Counted from the first letter of the stretch, positions 48,929-61,348 are shown. The stretch is DNA of 64,000 nt from Diphasiastrum complanatum (GCA_029204225.1 CM055102.1:25956922-26020921); one strand, 5' to 3'. Numbers and translations are program-made. The notes: generated from the letters alone by a model not told the origin.

Positions 48929-49221
48929 TGGAAGTTAGGATTGTGTAATCTCCTTATTTATAGCAACTAGAGAACACTTAGGTGCACTAAGTGCAAGTAA
49001 ATGTCCACCGTTAGATTGAATCCCCATAATGTGCACTAATCTTAGCCATTCAAGGAATTTCAAGTTTCTCACCATTTAAAAAAAAAACTTTTTCTTTTTG
49101 GAGGTCATCCAACTTAGTGTAGCAAATTAAGGCAATTACATGACTTTGGTTTCGAAGGGACAAAGACTTCCAACAATATCTCGTGGAACAATTATAGTAG
49201 AATATGTGTAAAACAGAGTCC

Positions 49222-49475
<254 letters not shown>

Positions 49476-49540
49476 CCACCAACCGTACCCACAGTTAGCA
49501 AGGTATCTCAGAGGGCAGTTAGCATCCCTGAGATGGAGTG

Positions 49541-50230
49541 CTAATTGTCCACCAAGAGAAAATTAGCATTTTTTGGTAGTGTAAACATTAGTCCAGGGAA
49601 CACATTGTGTAAGAATAAATTGTTAATAATTTCGTACAATTTTACTTTCATAAAGTCGTTCCGTTGAAAAGCCAAAACGACGTCATTAACCTCACCAACA
49701 AAGTGCATGGCAACAATAATTTGTGCTATGATAAATTTATAAGAGTTAACAATTGGTTTATTAAATGACAGGTGTATGAACTGGAAAAAGGAAAAAGAAA
49801 GCTCCCTTCTTTTATCAAATTTTTTCATATAAAAAATTCTCAACTCGGAATCATAGGTAGTAGTAATATTCAAGAAATTGACGGTATTGTCAATTGTCTC
49901 GACACTCTTGATGGTTAAGTACTCCACGAGATAAATCCATCCAGCGTTATCATCAACACAGAGTTGTTCTTTGTCCAAAAACAAGGAGCATCTGGATTGT
50001 TAATAAAACAGATATCATCAATATAACAAAAAGTATGCTTAAAAGCACTTAGGTATTTTATTTTACCAAGTCTGACAAGTCTCTTCATTAAATGTAATTC
50101 ATAAAATGACAAATACCAATGAAACCAAGTAGGGGAACAAGCAAAGCCCATGCGAATACAACAAACCTGTCTCCACATCTTGTTATCTAATCTCAATATG
50201 CAATTATCAATCAGTAAGTCGTTTCACTAG
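49541..50230 (-). pseudogene. Penelope-like element reverse transcriptase relic
   Basis: Read leftwards. 50,210-49,950: WRQVCCIRMGFACSPTWFHW, YLSFYELHLMKRL and the catalytic HTFCYIDDICFINNPD. After a frameshift, 49,930-49,560: NTVNFLNITTTYDSE, FYMKKFDKRRELSFSFFQFI, NKPIVNSYKFIIAQIIV and LYEIINNLFLHNVFPG. The order Q-x-x-x-I-x-MG-x-x-SP, then YIDD, then V-x-FL(N/D), then (Y/F)DKR, then N-x-P...Y is that of Penelope-like RTs and not of LTR or LINE RTs. No GIY-YIG endonuclease is visible downstream, where the (GA)n array begins. It is dead because of the frameshift. Confidence 0.65.
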
Positions 50231-50920
50231 CATAGTAGTACTATGTCAATATAAGTCCATTTATCGTATGGTTTTCTTAACCATTTCCATTTAAATTCCC
50301 CATGGTTAGGTTTCCATTTATACGCAAGACTTTCATATTTACAAAATTTGAATGTATACCAGAAAATTTGAAGATCGGCCTTTGTACTGCAATTTTTTTT
50401 ATATCTGAATGTATGACATCCAATATACTTGCAAGTGATTGTGTGGGCTCTCATTCCTTTATATTTAATGGATATAAATCTGCGTGATAGAATAGATATG
50501 AGTTTCCAAATAGATATCCAAATTCAGTCTGCTAAATAAAAGTAAATCTGCATAAAAGAATAGAGTTGAATTTAGTTGCATAAAAATAAAACCGCAATGA
50601 TACTTACAATTGCATTTTTTATGATCATTTGAATTGACGGATTGAATACTCAACTCGGAATGCATATACATGTTGAACTAACACCTCTGAAATGGATTGT
50701 CCACCTGGCGATGCTCTAAAGTCAAGAATTCTAGCTTTCCAATAGGACCTGAAAGATAACTTGGATCGTTTTCTCTTTCTAAATGCTCCTTTTGATTATG
50801 GATGCATTAATACCTACGTGTTTTTGACGTATTTTCTTGGTATCCAATTTCCTGCTTCGCCTTTCTCATTGTGAAGAATGACATAATCTATTATGGATCT
50901 GGGTCTCCTTGATGCCATGT
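50231..50920. other. AT-rich interval right of the Penelope-like relic
   Basis: Small minus-strand frames (75 codons at 50,227-50,454) with no recognised motif. It may be the decayed N-terminal part of the same element. Confidence 0.4.
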
Positions 50921-50926
50921 TTTCAA

Positions 50927-50966
<40 letters not shown>
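50927..50966. repeat. Compound (TC)n(AC)n microsatellite
   Basis: TC repeat 50,927-50,950 passing into AC repeat 50,951-50,966. Confidence 0.9.
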
Positions 50967-50967
<1 letters not shown>

Positions 50968-51505
50968 TAGAGAATTCAAACTTTGCTGCTAACTGTAACT
51001 ATGCAAGATTACTGTGATCACAATATCCAACCAATGTGGTTACTATTATAAACTAGTTTGTAACTATGGTCTAGTTTGTAACCATTCCGGGTTAGTAATT
51101 TAACTTGAAGAAGTTGATTCGGGGCAACATTGTACTCTAAGGGCAGCACAAGTCAACCGATAATAAGGGTAAGAGCTGCCCGACGGCAGTTTAAAAAATT
51201 CAAAAATTACAAACCAATTTGATAATTCCGATGAGCTACGTTACATAGATTTCTGTTTTGGATCTTTTGATTGGTCCAAGTGGAAGAAAAAAATAGAGAA
51301 AAAAAATAAAAATATCTTTTGAGAAGGCCCTTTTGTACTCAAGAACTCATGTAATGCATCATATACCAGATAGCGTGACCAAACCAGATAATAGAAGAGT
51401 TATTTTTGCATTTGTCACTGCATCTGCACTTAAAGAAAGGTCTTTTCCAATTCCAAATTCTAGCTTGATGTAGACTCATCCTATTGAAGCTAGTGTCAGA
51501 GTGGC

Positions 51506-51554
51506 CCCTAGTTCTAGCCCAAGTCTGCTTACAAGACTTGGGCTAGAACTAGGG
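51506..51554. repeat. Perfect 21-bp inverted repeat with 7-nt loop
   Basis: Left arm 51,506-51,526 and right arm 51,534-51,554 are exact reverse complements; the loop is GCTTACA. Transcribed, it would form a fully paired 21-bp hairpin. It lies at the left edge of copy 2 of the segmental duplication, next to a stretch (51,420-51,505) matching 45,918-45,993. Confidence 0.9.
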
Positions 51555-51559
51555 TTTAA

Positions 51560-52071
51560 ATCTGTTCATTTTGATAACAGTATCAAAGGCGATAGGAGTG
51601 TCAAAGGAAGGATTCTTATGCAAAGAGAAAAGCGCTTGCAGGCTTGGACTTCTGCATCAGTAAGATGGGTAAGAGCGATCCAAAGTTCAATAGAGGTGGG
51701 TGCCAGAAAGTTAACGGATGGAAGGCTCCAAAGCTTATAGACAGTTTTGACAGATTTAAACTCAATAGCACGAGCAAGTACCAAAGGTACTTGGCTTGAT
51801 AGAATTCAAAGGCAGACTGATTGTCAACTTCACAAATTTTCTACGAGAAAGACTCTAGCTAGGAAGCACATCTTCATCAAGGTCTTCGATAAAGATCAAA
51901 TGGTGAGGTGAAAGAGGAGGTTCAGTGTGGGTAGGGGTATCAGTAGTTAAGGCACCATTTTTCTTTTTTCAAACAAGTAAAAATCTTCCAAATATGTGAA
52001 TTGCAAAAACTTTCTTTAGCAGCAATACATTCAACATAGTTAGGGAGGTTAATAAAGATACTTTCGACTAT
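51560..52071 (-). pseudogene. Segments a and b, copy 2
   Basis: Minus-strand frames SIELWIALTHLTDAEVQACK with KTVYKLWSLPSVNFLAP (51,784-51,566) and ESIFINLPNYVECIAAKESF with CNSHIWKIFTCLKKEKWCLN (about 52,071-51,940). The second continues the protein interrupted by the hAT at 52,080. Unrecognised family. Confidence 0.55.
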
Positions 52072-52086
52072 GTTTAGAGCATAGTT

Positions 52087-52122
52087 GCAGCGAATCGCGA
52101 TTCGGGAATCGCGATTCGCTGC
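52087..52122. repeat. Perfect subterminal palindrome of the hAT
   Basis: Two 17-bp arms (52,087-52,103 and 52,106-52,122) around a 2-base centre. The right end has related but less regular CGAATCGCG repeats (55,484-55,533). Such subterminal repeats are usual transposase-binding sites. Confidence 0.85.
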
Positions 52123-52952
52123 AGCGAATTGTGGACAGAATCGCAAAAAAAAAAAAAAACAAAAACCCGATTTTCGGCCTCCTCCTCGCGCACAGAACCG
52201 CGCCAGCAGTGGAGGAGGCAAATTTTTTTTTCTGAGAGCCGTGGGCGTCCAATCTTCGCAAGTGAATACTTGGCAGGCATCTACTCGACGATACGGAGTT
52301 GGTGTGCACGGTGCCGGGTGGGTCTGAGCTTCGTGGAGAGCGAAACGACCAAATTTCGATATTTGGTAAGTGTAGCTTGATTTTTTGCAATTGTTGACAT
52401 TGAGTTGTAGGCAACCAAATCGAGCGTAGTCTGGCTCTAGACCACCTTTCTTCACGCCCGCAATGATTTTTACAGCATCAGTTTCAGCCGTCACGACACG
52501 CCTAGCGAGATTTGAACACCACATTCCAAATGCTTGTGTATTTTGGCCATTTCCATGGAATGGCTTGTTGGAAACCGAGTGAGGTGATGTCTGAGCCTAG
52601 AATGCATTTCCACATGCTTGCACAGACTCCTATGACCTCCGTTCCGCCCGTCTACGTCCGTATCACAAATTTCAATTTTCATGCCCTGATTCCATACTTT
52701 TTAGGGTTTAGGCGTGGACCATCATGCAAACATCTGCTAGGGGCGCGGTTTAGGCCCACACTGCACTCCTTTATGCCTGCACGGACTCCGACGCTAACGT
52801 CAGTCGCCTGTTATCCCTCATACAGAAATTATTCTATCCCACGCCCTAATCTCATGTTCTTCTTTGGCACTTGATATAATGTGTGAACTGGAATCGTTCT
52901 GATGTATGCTCTGGTATTTTGAGCTCTATTTGAGCTCGGTAATGTTGTTCAA

Positions 52953-54429
52953 TTGGGGGGACATTGCGCATATCTGATTGCCCCCGGATTTCTGATGAGG
53001 ATCTGCAGAGGTTGTCTACCATGTACGGGCCCGATACTGCATCACAGGGTTCTAGACAGGGACAGGCAGCAGGAGCAGCTACAGGTAGGCATGCAGGAGG
53101 GCTCACAGGCAGCCTGGCCTACCATGGATATTGGGCCCAGTACATCACGGGCAGGGCATGGTATAGCTGCAGGGCATAGTACATCATGGGTTGGGCATGG
53201 TACAGGTGCAGGGCCCAGTACATCACGGGCAGAGCATGGTACAGCTGCAGGGCCCAGTACAGCACGGGCAGAGCATGGTTCAGGTGCAAGGCCCAGTAGA
53301 GCACCTTCAGTTCCATCCGCAGCAGCAGTAGGACCATCAGATGAGCATGTTGGTTCAGCAGCAGCGGGTGCTTCTCGACCCTCCTCCTCGGCAGCAGATG
53401 CACCACATGCTTCGGCAGATGTTGCCAGAGAGAGTGACACACCCACAGATCAGCCATCCGTTGGGCATGCCAGACCACGAGCACCATATACACAGCAGAG
53501 AGGGGTTAGGCCCAAGCAGCAGACCCTTGATCGATGCGGCTGGCAGAGAGAGCAGCAGGCCCGTTGCACTCGACTGTGTGTGGCCAACATTGCAAGCCAG
53601 CTGCTCGCATTTGAGCGCTTCCAGTTTCCTTTCGATGGAGAGCAGAGTCGGCGGAGGGAGGATCAACTGAGGCCCGTTACATGGTGGTGCATCCACGGGC
53701 GCAGCACAGGTGACCTGAGGCGATTGGCTGAGAGACTCCTTGCACAGGACTGTTCTGCAGGAGCTTGTGAGCGGAATTGGAGCACCTGGGCCTTGTATCA
53801 CACGCAGAAGAGGAACAGGTTGTCCATCGAGCAGTGTAGGCGGTTGGTGTTTGTGAACACCAACGGCCGTATGCTGAGGCGCACACGAGGAGAGGGTCAG
53901 ATGCTCGAGGTGAGTCACATCATCACCCCTTTTTTTCTTGGTATGCTTTGGTGAATTGATTTGCTTTCAAAATATGTAGTGAGTTGCACAATACCTGCCT
54001 AACAACAATGTATTGTTTTTGGTTGCAGGTGGACTCCAACACTTGCTTGGTGGATTCGATAGCTGCTGCTCCTCGGGCACCACCCACACAAGAGGAGATG
54101 GATGATGAGATCCATAGAGAGCTCTACAAACAGGCACAGGCTGACGCATGGGCTTTACGACGGCAGAGGAGGACAGAGAGGCAGAGGGAGAGGATGAGGA
54201 GGGAGATGACGAGGTCTCGGAGGGTGGAGAGATGCTCGGGGCAGACTATGTGGAGGAGGATGAGTGGGTTGAGGGAGATACAGAGGAGGACGAGGAGATG
54301 TGGGCGGAGGCACAGGGGGATGACCTAGCTGACCTGCTGGTGGACCCTGATGCAGAGACAGAGGAGGAGCCAGCCATTCCTGCACGTAGGCCTAGGGGGA
54401 GACCTAGAGGTTCTAGGAGGGGGGGCTGA
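52953..54429 (+). pseudogene. hAT transposase, C-terminal dimerisation part, two exons
   Basis: Exon 1 (open from about 52,953 to 53,909) starts with a Ser/Ala/Gly-rich region containing four 13-residue repeats (GPSTSRAGHGIAA type). The hAT C-terminal domain follows: WWCIHGRSTGDLRRLAERLL, ACERNWSTWALYHTQKRNRL and QCRRLVFVNTNGRMLRR. A GT-AG intron runs 53,910-54,028 (GAG/GTGAGT ... TTGCAG/GTGGAC). Exon 2 reads VDSNTCLVDSIAAAPRAPPT, then after a one-base frame change near 54,148 an acidic stretch and an AT-hook-like tail RRPRGRPRGSRRGG to a stop at 54,429. The BED zinc finger and the DDE-containing central part are not visible, so the copy is probably defective. Confidence 0.75.
53133..53290 (+). 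repeat. Four 39-bp tandem repeats in the hAT coding region
   Basis: Starts at 53,133, 53,172, 53,211 and 53,250, exactly 39 bp apart, encoding four 13-residue units. The length is a multiple of three, so the reading frame is kept. Confidence 0.9.
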
Positions 54430-54972
54430 GTACTCTTTTTGTAGACAGGAGTGGAGCATCACAGGCAGTCGTCAGCCAGGCATCATCACAGTGGGTAGGG
54501 CCATCCCAGGGCGTAGGGTTACGGCCACCTGACACACAGGCACGACGGAGTAGACATAGGACTGGGGGCAGCCAGATGGGGGCCAGAGGAGGGGAGAGAG
54601 GCAGAGGCAGAGGCAGAGGAAGAGGTAGGGAGAGGGGGGTGGTCCAGAGCCAGGGCACGCAGAAGGGATCCAGAGCACGCAGCACAGCCAGGGCCACACC
54701 ACGACATATGGCTCCCTCCAGTTCCGATTCAGCTGCGGACCCATGGGATCTGCAGTCCACAGATTCGGATGATTTATCCTACCATGACTCTGACGAGCCT
54801 TAGTTATATAGTTTTCATTACGTTCATGGAACATCATTGTACCCCTTTTTGGTGCCATGTGGCCCGATATTATATATTATGATGATCCTATTCACAGCAT
54901 TGTCGTGATTCAGTATTGTTCTTTGTGGTTTTAGTTCAGTAACTTCGGTTTTATGGTTTATGATTTATGGTT

Positions 54973-55131
<159 letters not shown>

Positions 55132-55550
55132 GGTTGTTTTGTCAAAAATTGTTTCATTTAAGGCTAAAGTTCAGAATGATTCAGCTAGGTTTTTGTTCAG
55201 CATGGTTTTAGTTCCGTTTGTTGTGAATCGTGATCAGAGAGAGAAAGAGAGAGGGAGAATCAGAGAAAGGGAGATTCCTGCTATGTTCACTAGGAATGCC
55301 CCAATGTGTTCTCTTTTTTTATATGGGATGCAGCTTTAGCGTAAAGGGACCATCTTGCACCTGAAACAGTCGACAAACTACACAATCATACTCCCCTCGA
55401 TCAGAGCTTTCATCTGATACCCATATTGCACAAAAAAATTCAAAAAAAAAAAAAATTCGATTCTACACGATTCTGGAAAAATCTCGAATCGCGAATCGGG
55501 ATTGCGATTTTGATCGCGATTCGCGAATCGCGGTGCAACTATGTTTAGAG

Positions 55551-57284
55551 TATCCTTCTTTTTAATGGAATCCATATAAATCTTGATCCAATCCAAGGTA
55601 GTCATTAAGTCAACAAGGCAAAAGATCTTATCATTAGGGCCAGCGGCGTTACACGTAGCTATATCAGTAGAAGAAATAATATTGTGAACCTCATCATGCA
55701 ACAAATGACAGTCTGTATAAAGGGGTTAGGAGGAGGAAGGGGCTCCCCATAACCAAGTGCAACTGCATCATGAAACCATCCTGTGGACTAAACCATAAAA
55801 CAAATCTAGTTAGCTATAAAATACAATTTCGGTAAAGGTTTGGTACTACCCCGACCAAAGGGTAGTCAGGGTTGCATCTTAAAAAGACGCAGAGAGAGAA
55901 TAAAAAGATTTCACATAGTCCTTCTTGACAAGTCAAGACCAACCCTTTGAACCCTTTAATTTATAGCATAACAGGTAGGAACAAAGCTGTATAAAGTCTT
56001 ATAGTACAGAGTACCATAAAGCGAAACAAGTTTTAGGACACTCAACTGTTGTTTGCGACCATCCCACAAAACAAAATAGCACAAGTTAGTTACATGAGGA
56101 AGACATGTGTCATAGCTGAGCATCAGTTGTTATCCATGTTTAAAACAAGATTCACTACCTTATCAGCTTGATTGTAAATACACATTATACGTCCAATCCT
56201 CCCTATCATGAATTCCATTAATAGCAATACATTCTGTCCTAAAACGAAACCGTATCAAGGCGAATGCCATATTGATCAGTATAAGGCCAAACTGAATATA
56301 TTAAGTTCACATAAGAAGCCATCTTATTATCCACATAATACAAAGAGACTTGACCTGTGTTGCAGTGCTAGGTACTAGGGCAGATACGTGTCATACTAGC
56401 CCCATGGACCTCCCATGAAACCATTAGGAGTCCAAGCACCTTATAGCTCGGGCAAATCCATGCCATACAAGCCTGCCAAGGTCAAACTCTACACATGTAC
56501 ATAGCTCACCTAAAGTAGTCGCTTTATCTTTATTTTCTACTATTAGCATCATAAACCAATCAACTTCAAGCGTAAAATGTACATTTTTAGGATTATATTT
56601 TTGTAGACATTCAATCTTAGCACATCTTGAAATTCCCCATGTGTACGTGACTCGTATTACATTATGCGTCTTGCACAAAATCTACAATTGGGTGAAAAAG
56701 AAATTTATAACGCTGTTACTTCATATAGCTTCATACTTGGATGCGAGATGAAGCCATTTCCTGCGAGCTACCCATGTCCAATTGATTAAGCGAAACACCT
56801 ACGTGCTATTCCACGCATTTTGATAGGCGGCTACCTATCCATTAGGTAGGTGCCAGTGTATATGAGTATTTCAGCACTTGAAGTGTTACAAATAGCATGT
56901 GGAAGTGCGATCCACCATCCCACGGAAATCCGCTGGCTAGCGGCCCACAGATCCACCAAAACCTCGTCAAAAGTATATAGTCATCAACGATTTCCTATCA
57001 AACATGTAATCGTTGACCAAAAGCATGTCCAGAAGCATTATTATCAAAGTTGTTTTGAGTATCATACCTCAACAATTGCTCGGGTATGAGGCTGAGGCAG
57101 CGCCCAATCGCTGGAGTTGTTTTGGAAGCCAAACACCCTAAACCAAATCCACAATTATCATATGTATGTGAGCTATTCACAACAAACACACACATTCACT
57201 TGGTGGTGAGCATTTAGCAAGCGATTATTGAGTCAAAGACATAACATAAATCTTACCTTATTTCGTATCGCTTCCCCTCACGAC
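55551..57284 (-). pseudogene. Segment c, copy 2
   Basis: Colinear with copy 1 in inverted orientation. Minus-strand frames: DEVHNIISSTDIATCNAAGP, KIFCLVDLMTTLDWIKIYMD (55,704-55,550) and RVTYTWGISRCAKIECLQKY, KNVHFTLEVDWFMMLIVENK (56,678-56,424). Both are conserved between copies, suggesting a captured or duplicated gene with at least two exons. I cannot name it. The CCCCT at 57,274-57,278 is the empty site of the split copia-like element. Confidence 0.6.
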
Positions 57285-57364
57285 TACACTTTCGAATGCA
57301 TTCATAGGTCTCTCCTCGTCCAATCCGAATAAAGTTGCAGTAGAGAGAAGAGATGAGAGATAGA

Positions 57365-57368
<4 letters not shown>

Positions 57369-57424
<56 letters not shown>

Positions 57425-57725
57425 TGGAAGTTAGGGTTGTGTAATCTCCTTATTTATAGCAGCTAGAGAACACTTAGGTGCACTGAGTGCAAGTAAATGT
57501 CCACAATTAGATTGAATCCCCATAATGTGCACTAATCTTAGCCATTCAAGGAATTTCAAGTTTCCCACCATTCTTTTTTTTTAACTTTTTGTTTTTGGGG
57601 GGTCATCCAACTTAGTGTAGCAAATTAAAGCAATTACATGACTTTGGTTTCGAAGGGACAAAGACTTCCAACAATATCTCGTGGAACAATTGTAGTAGAA
57701 TATGTGTAAAACAGAGTCCATGAGA

Positions 57726-57780
<55 letters not shown>
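57369..57780 (-). repeat. Segment d, copy 2, flanked by (GA)n arrays
   Basis: (GA)n at 57,369-57,421 and 57,722-57,780 enclose one ~300-bp unit matching those at 48,456 and 48,926. The minus-strand CTATAAATAAGG box is at 57,448-57,459. Confidence 0.8.
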
Positions 57781-57782
<2 letters not shown>

Positions 57783-57953
57783 ATGGCAGCCATGGAGGAA
57801 AATGAGAATTTCGCCTCCATATCTCCAGCATTCCTCACGAGATTTGATGCTCCTTGAGCGGCCTCTGATCGCTGCCCAGTGAGTTGTAACAACACAAATT
57901 TTTTCTCCCAATGGAGCACATTGATACGTTTTTCAACAACCTGCTAGAATAGA
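57783..57953 (-). CDS. Possible exon, unrecognised
   Basis: Minus strand: a good acceptor (TCTATTCTAGCAG) followed by an open frame VVEKRINVLHWEKKFVLLQL, TGQRSEAAQGASNLVRNAGD, MEAKFSFSSMAAIA, ending in the (GA)n array. The mixed composition and splice site suggest a host exon cut by the repeat. On the other strand a Met follows the array but its frame stops after 24 codons. Low certainty. Confidence 0.3.
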
Positions 57954-57959
57954 CTTTTT

Positions 57960-59600
57960 CAGCTTCTGTCAAGCTGATCTCACGTGTGCTTTATGGCCTT
58001 TCCACAACCACCTGGACTCAGATTCGCATGTCTAGGGCGCAGATCATTACAACCTTACTTCACTGAAGGTGCTCTCCTCCGGCTTGAAATGCATGGTTCT
58101 CTCTCTGAAAACCCTTGTTGTGATAAAAGCAGCCTATTTCGGCTTCCTTCCTCCAAACAGTGTTTTTCTTGAAAGTCTAAGTTCCTCTATGATTGGTCTG
58201 TCTCTTAGCTCTTGATGGTAGATTCCAGCAATAAAAATGATCTGAAAGTGATGCAAGTAGAGTTTGTTACTGCTTCACACTCTCTCACTATAGCTTGAGC
58301 TGCAAAATGCTCAAATGTTCACCACACTGATCCTAGTCAGTTGCTAATGGTTTCCCCACTATATTTGCCTATTTGAGATTGATAGTTATGGACATGAGAC
58401 TAAAAATTTTGCTTATAGCATGACATCGAGTGTCAAATTTTGCCATGCTACAATGACTCTCTTTGTTTGACAACATCAAGATGCTATATTGAGCTCTGCA
58501 AGTAGAAAAGTTTTAAGCTGGGCCTTTGAAAAACTATAGTCCCTCTAACAGTTTCTTCCTGCTGTTTATTCTAAAGAGTTATTGAATAATCAAATAACTT
58601 ATAAAGTAGCTTTAATTTATATCTTACTTTTCATATATGGCAGGGTAGACATTTTGAAAATAACTTTCACTAGTTTTCAGATTAGTGCCCGCTTTGAAGA
58701 TATCCATACATCTTACCATACCGTGTATAAAAATGATGATAAATCAGTACCTGTGGAGCTGTATCGTCTGCAATTGATTCTTTATATTCACCATAATATC
58801 TACTTGATTGAATCCTAACATGTCACACAAGCACACATTTTGGAATTCAGGAATAATATGACGCTGCATCAAGATCAAATACACTGTAGGATGAAATAGT
58901 GCATGCCAGAGTATTTGCAAGTCTGAGTTTGCAAAATGCATGTAATGAACATCCAATCAAGATGTTGTCACAAGGCTTGGGTAATAAAAAACTGTTAAGA
59001 TAAACTATGGAATTGGCAGCTGATACACAAAAGTTTGAAATTTTTTTACTCTCTAGAATATCTTCCCAGAGCACATTTCCTAATATGACTGACATGAACC
59101 CACTTGCTACACTTGCTAATGTCAGCGTGTATTGTAGGAGTTTGCAGTGAATTATCAGGAAGTCTCAAATCTATGATACATCTCAACGAGATTAATGGAT
59201 GCTGTGGGTAAAGACCCCTCATGAATGGAAGCCGCTGATTAAATTAAGAACTCATAAGAATGTGCTTGTTGTAGAAAGGTCATAAAATTGAAAACTCGAA
59301 TACAAGATTGATAACTGCTTCCTTTGAAATTTCTCTTGCTATAAGCAATGGGCTGGTTCTTGCCAGCAACTTCAGATACAGATATTCATGAAGCAGATTT
59401 ACAGGGTTTACAATATAATGCTACAAGCCACACCTGCCTACCTAGAAATTGGCCTCTATTCAGCTTACAAACAAGGCGATGACATGTGCCTAATGGCTTA
59501 TGTCCATTGAATATCTCAGGTATGCAGATCTATGGAGAAAGCTTTTACCACTTATAAGCCTAACAGAGCGAGTACTTGAAATACATGAGCCAAACATTAT
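57960..59600. other. Non-coding interval
   Basis: No gene supported on either strand. Likely the 3' flank of the LysM gene and intergenic DNA. Confidence 0.5.
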
Positions 59601-59621
59601 TCTGCAAATAAGGTAGGTGGC

Positions 59622-61131
59622 CTACTGGCCATGCAGCTTTAACCTTTCACTGGGGTAAATAAGGTTTGGATCTTTTATGCCAGGATTCATTTCCGCCAGT
59701 TTTTTCCAACCAGTTTTGCCTGTCCTTCTAGATATGTCAGACAAAGTATCTCCTGCTTGAACTTCATAAATTTCAGTATCCCTGCAATTTGATCAAAAGC
59801 TATGAATGAGCAATCCATTTATGTCGAGTGTTAATTACGACATAAGCAACAAACAAAAAGAAACGTAGGATCCTGATTTGTGGAGGCCACAAAATGAGCA
59901 TCACATCATTGACAGCTAGTGCATGTGGAATAGTGCTTCAGTATCCATTATCACCATCAATATACATGAATACACACCAAATACATGCATACTCAGGAAG
60001 ACCGGTTTATTCTTCCAAACTTGAACATACAAAACTCTACCATCATTCCAGACGTGTCTGGGGTTATGTTAGATGCTGGTTTTGGAATCGTTTTATATCA
60101 ATATATGGACATTGCTCCACAAAAGAAGCCCGCAAAATGTAATAAGTTGTTGGAAAGTTATACCTTCCCTATTTAAGACCAAATGACATTCTTAAGAGTA
60201 GGCAAGCTTTACAGCTTCTATCACAAGTATGCAACCTTGCAGATGAGGGAAAATAATACCTAGGGCGTCGTGCCAGTACAACACCAACTAAAGCCACTGC
60301 ACCTGCAAAAATGGGCAACCATAAGCTGATCTTTCTTGCTTTTCTAATCTCCCCATTGCTGTGCCTTGTAGCATTCGAATTTCTTCCTGGCTGCACAAGT
60401 AAGCTTGAGTCAAAAACTATTTTCATATTACAAGCCACAAGATCACAGAACAGCAAGTGAAAGTGTAAGACATAAGATTGTGAGGATCCTGCAGCAAATT
60501 AGAGCACAAATCGGCGTCTTCAGGTCTGAAATGACAGGACACTTCCCGTGCTCTCATGCAAGAACTCATAAATCAGCTGAGCTATATCTTTGATCATCAT
60601 AGTTTTGAACCAGCTCCTCGACAACGATCCTCACCTGGGCATTCGTTGCCTGTTTGTTTGATAGCTGTCTGTTACCTTCTTGATGTGGAAATTGCATGAT
60701 AAGGTTATCCTTATCAGGTTTGACAATAAGCATGTCTCTGCCCATGACAGGAGGCAAGGTAGAACGAGCATCCAAAGATGTACTAGATGTGGTTGCTTCT
60801 CTGCTAGCTATACAGCCCGATTCCTGCAAGTCAAGATTGTCACACATTTTCAAACAAGCATTGTACTTACCAGATCAGATCTTAACTTTAGCAGTTTAAG
60901 AAATTAATGCAGGGATCATAGATACAGAGAAGAGGGAGCAAAATCCTTAAATAAATAGATAAGGCAGAGCCCCAGTACTCTTTGAAATGCTTCACGCGAC
61001 TTGTTCCAAGAAGTGGAAGGGCTATTTATGATGCTAGACTTATTCCCAGCCAATTCCATGTGATCAATACCATTAACTTTGTCATGTTGTATTATCTCCC
61101 ATGTCACAGCAACATTGTCAAAATCAGGAAT
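59622..61131 (-). CDS. LysM-domain membrane protein, last four exons
   Basis: Four GT-AG exons on the minus strand give one continuous frame. Exon A 61,131-60,979 (IPDFDNVAVTWEIIQHDKVN, 51 codons). Exon B 60,823-60,635 (ESGCIASREATTSSTSLDAR ... SNKQATNAQ, 63 codons). Exon C 60,390-60,260 (PGRNSNATRHSNGEIRKARK, then the membrane span ISLWLPIFAGAVALVGVVLA). Exon D 59,781-59,622, a single LysM module (DTEIYEVQAGDTLSDISRRT, KKLAEMNPGIKDPNLIYPSE, RLKLHGQ stop). LysM binds N-acetylglucosamine-containing glycans; here it follows a membrane span at the C-terminus. No signal peptide or first exon is found, so the start lies upstream, possibly beyond 61,200. All phases agree and there are no internal stops, so it may be functional. 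The subfamily is not recognised. Confidence 0.8.
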
Positions 61132-61303
61132 CTGCACAGCATCCCATCACCAATTAATGAATCTTGAACTGATGTACAGGCTCAATGCAAAAACAGTCAA
61201 CGTGATCATGATCAAACTTCTCATGAAGTATTCCATTCAGCTTCATTCCTAGTTACCTTAAGTGAGGCATTTAGTTCCTTGTCATGTAGCACGTATACAC
61301 TAG

Positions 61304-61308
<5 letters not shown>

Positions 61309-61348
<40 letters not shown>
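61309..61348. repeat. (GA)n microsatellite
   Basis: About 40 bp of GA repeat in what is probably an upstream intron or 5' flank of the LysM gene. Confidence 0.9.

Noticed and set aside
53042..54858. Minus-strand frames in the GC-rich hAT interior (134, 187, 128 codons)
   Set aside because: Shadow frames favoured by high GC; the plus strand holds the hAT dimerisation domain and a valid intron.
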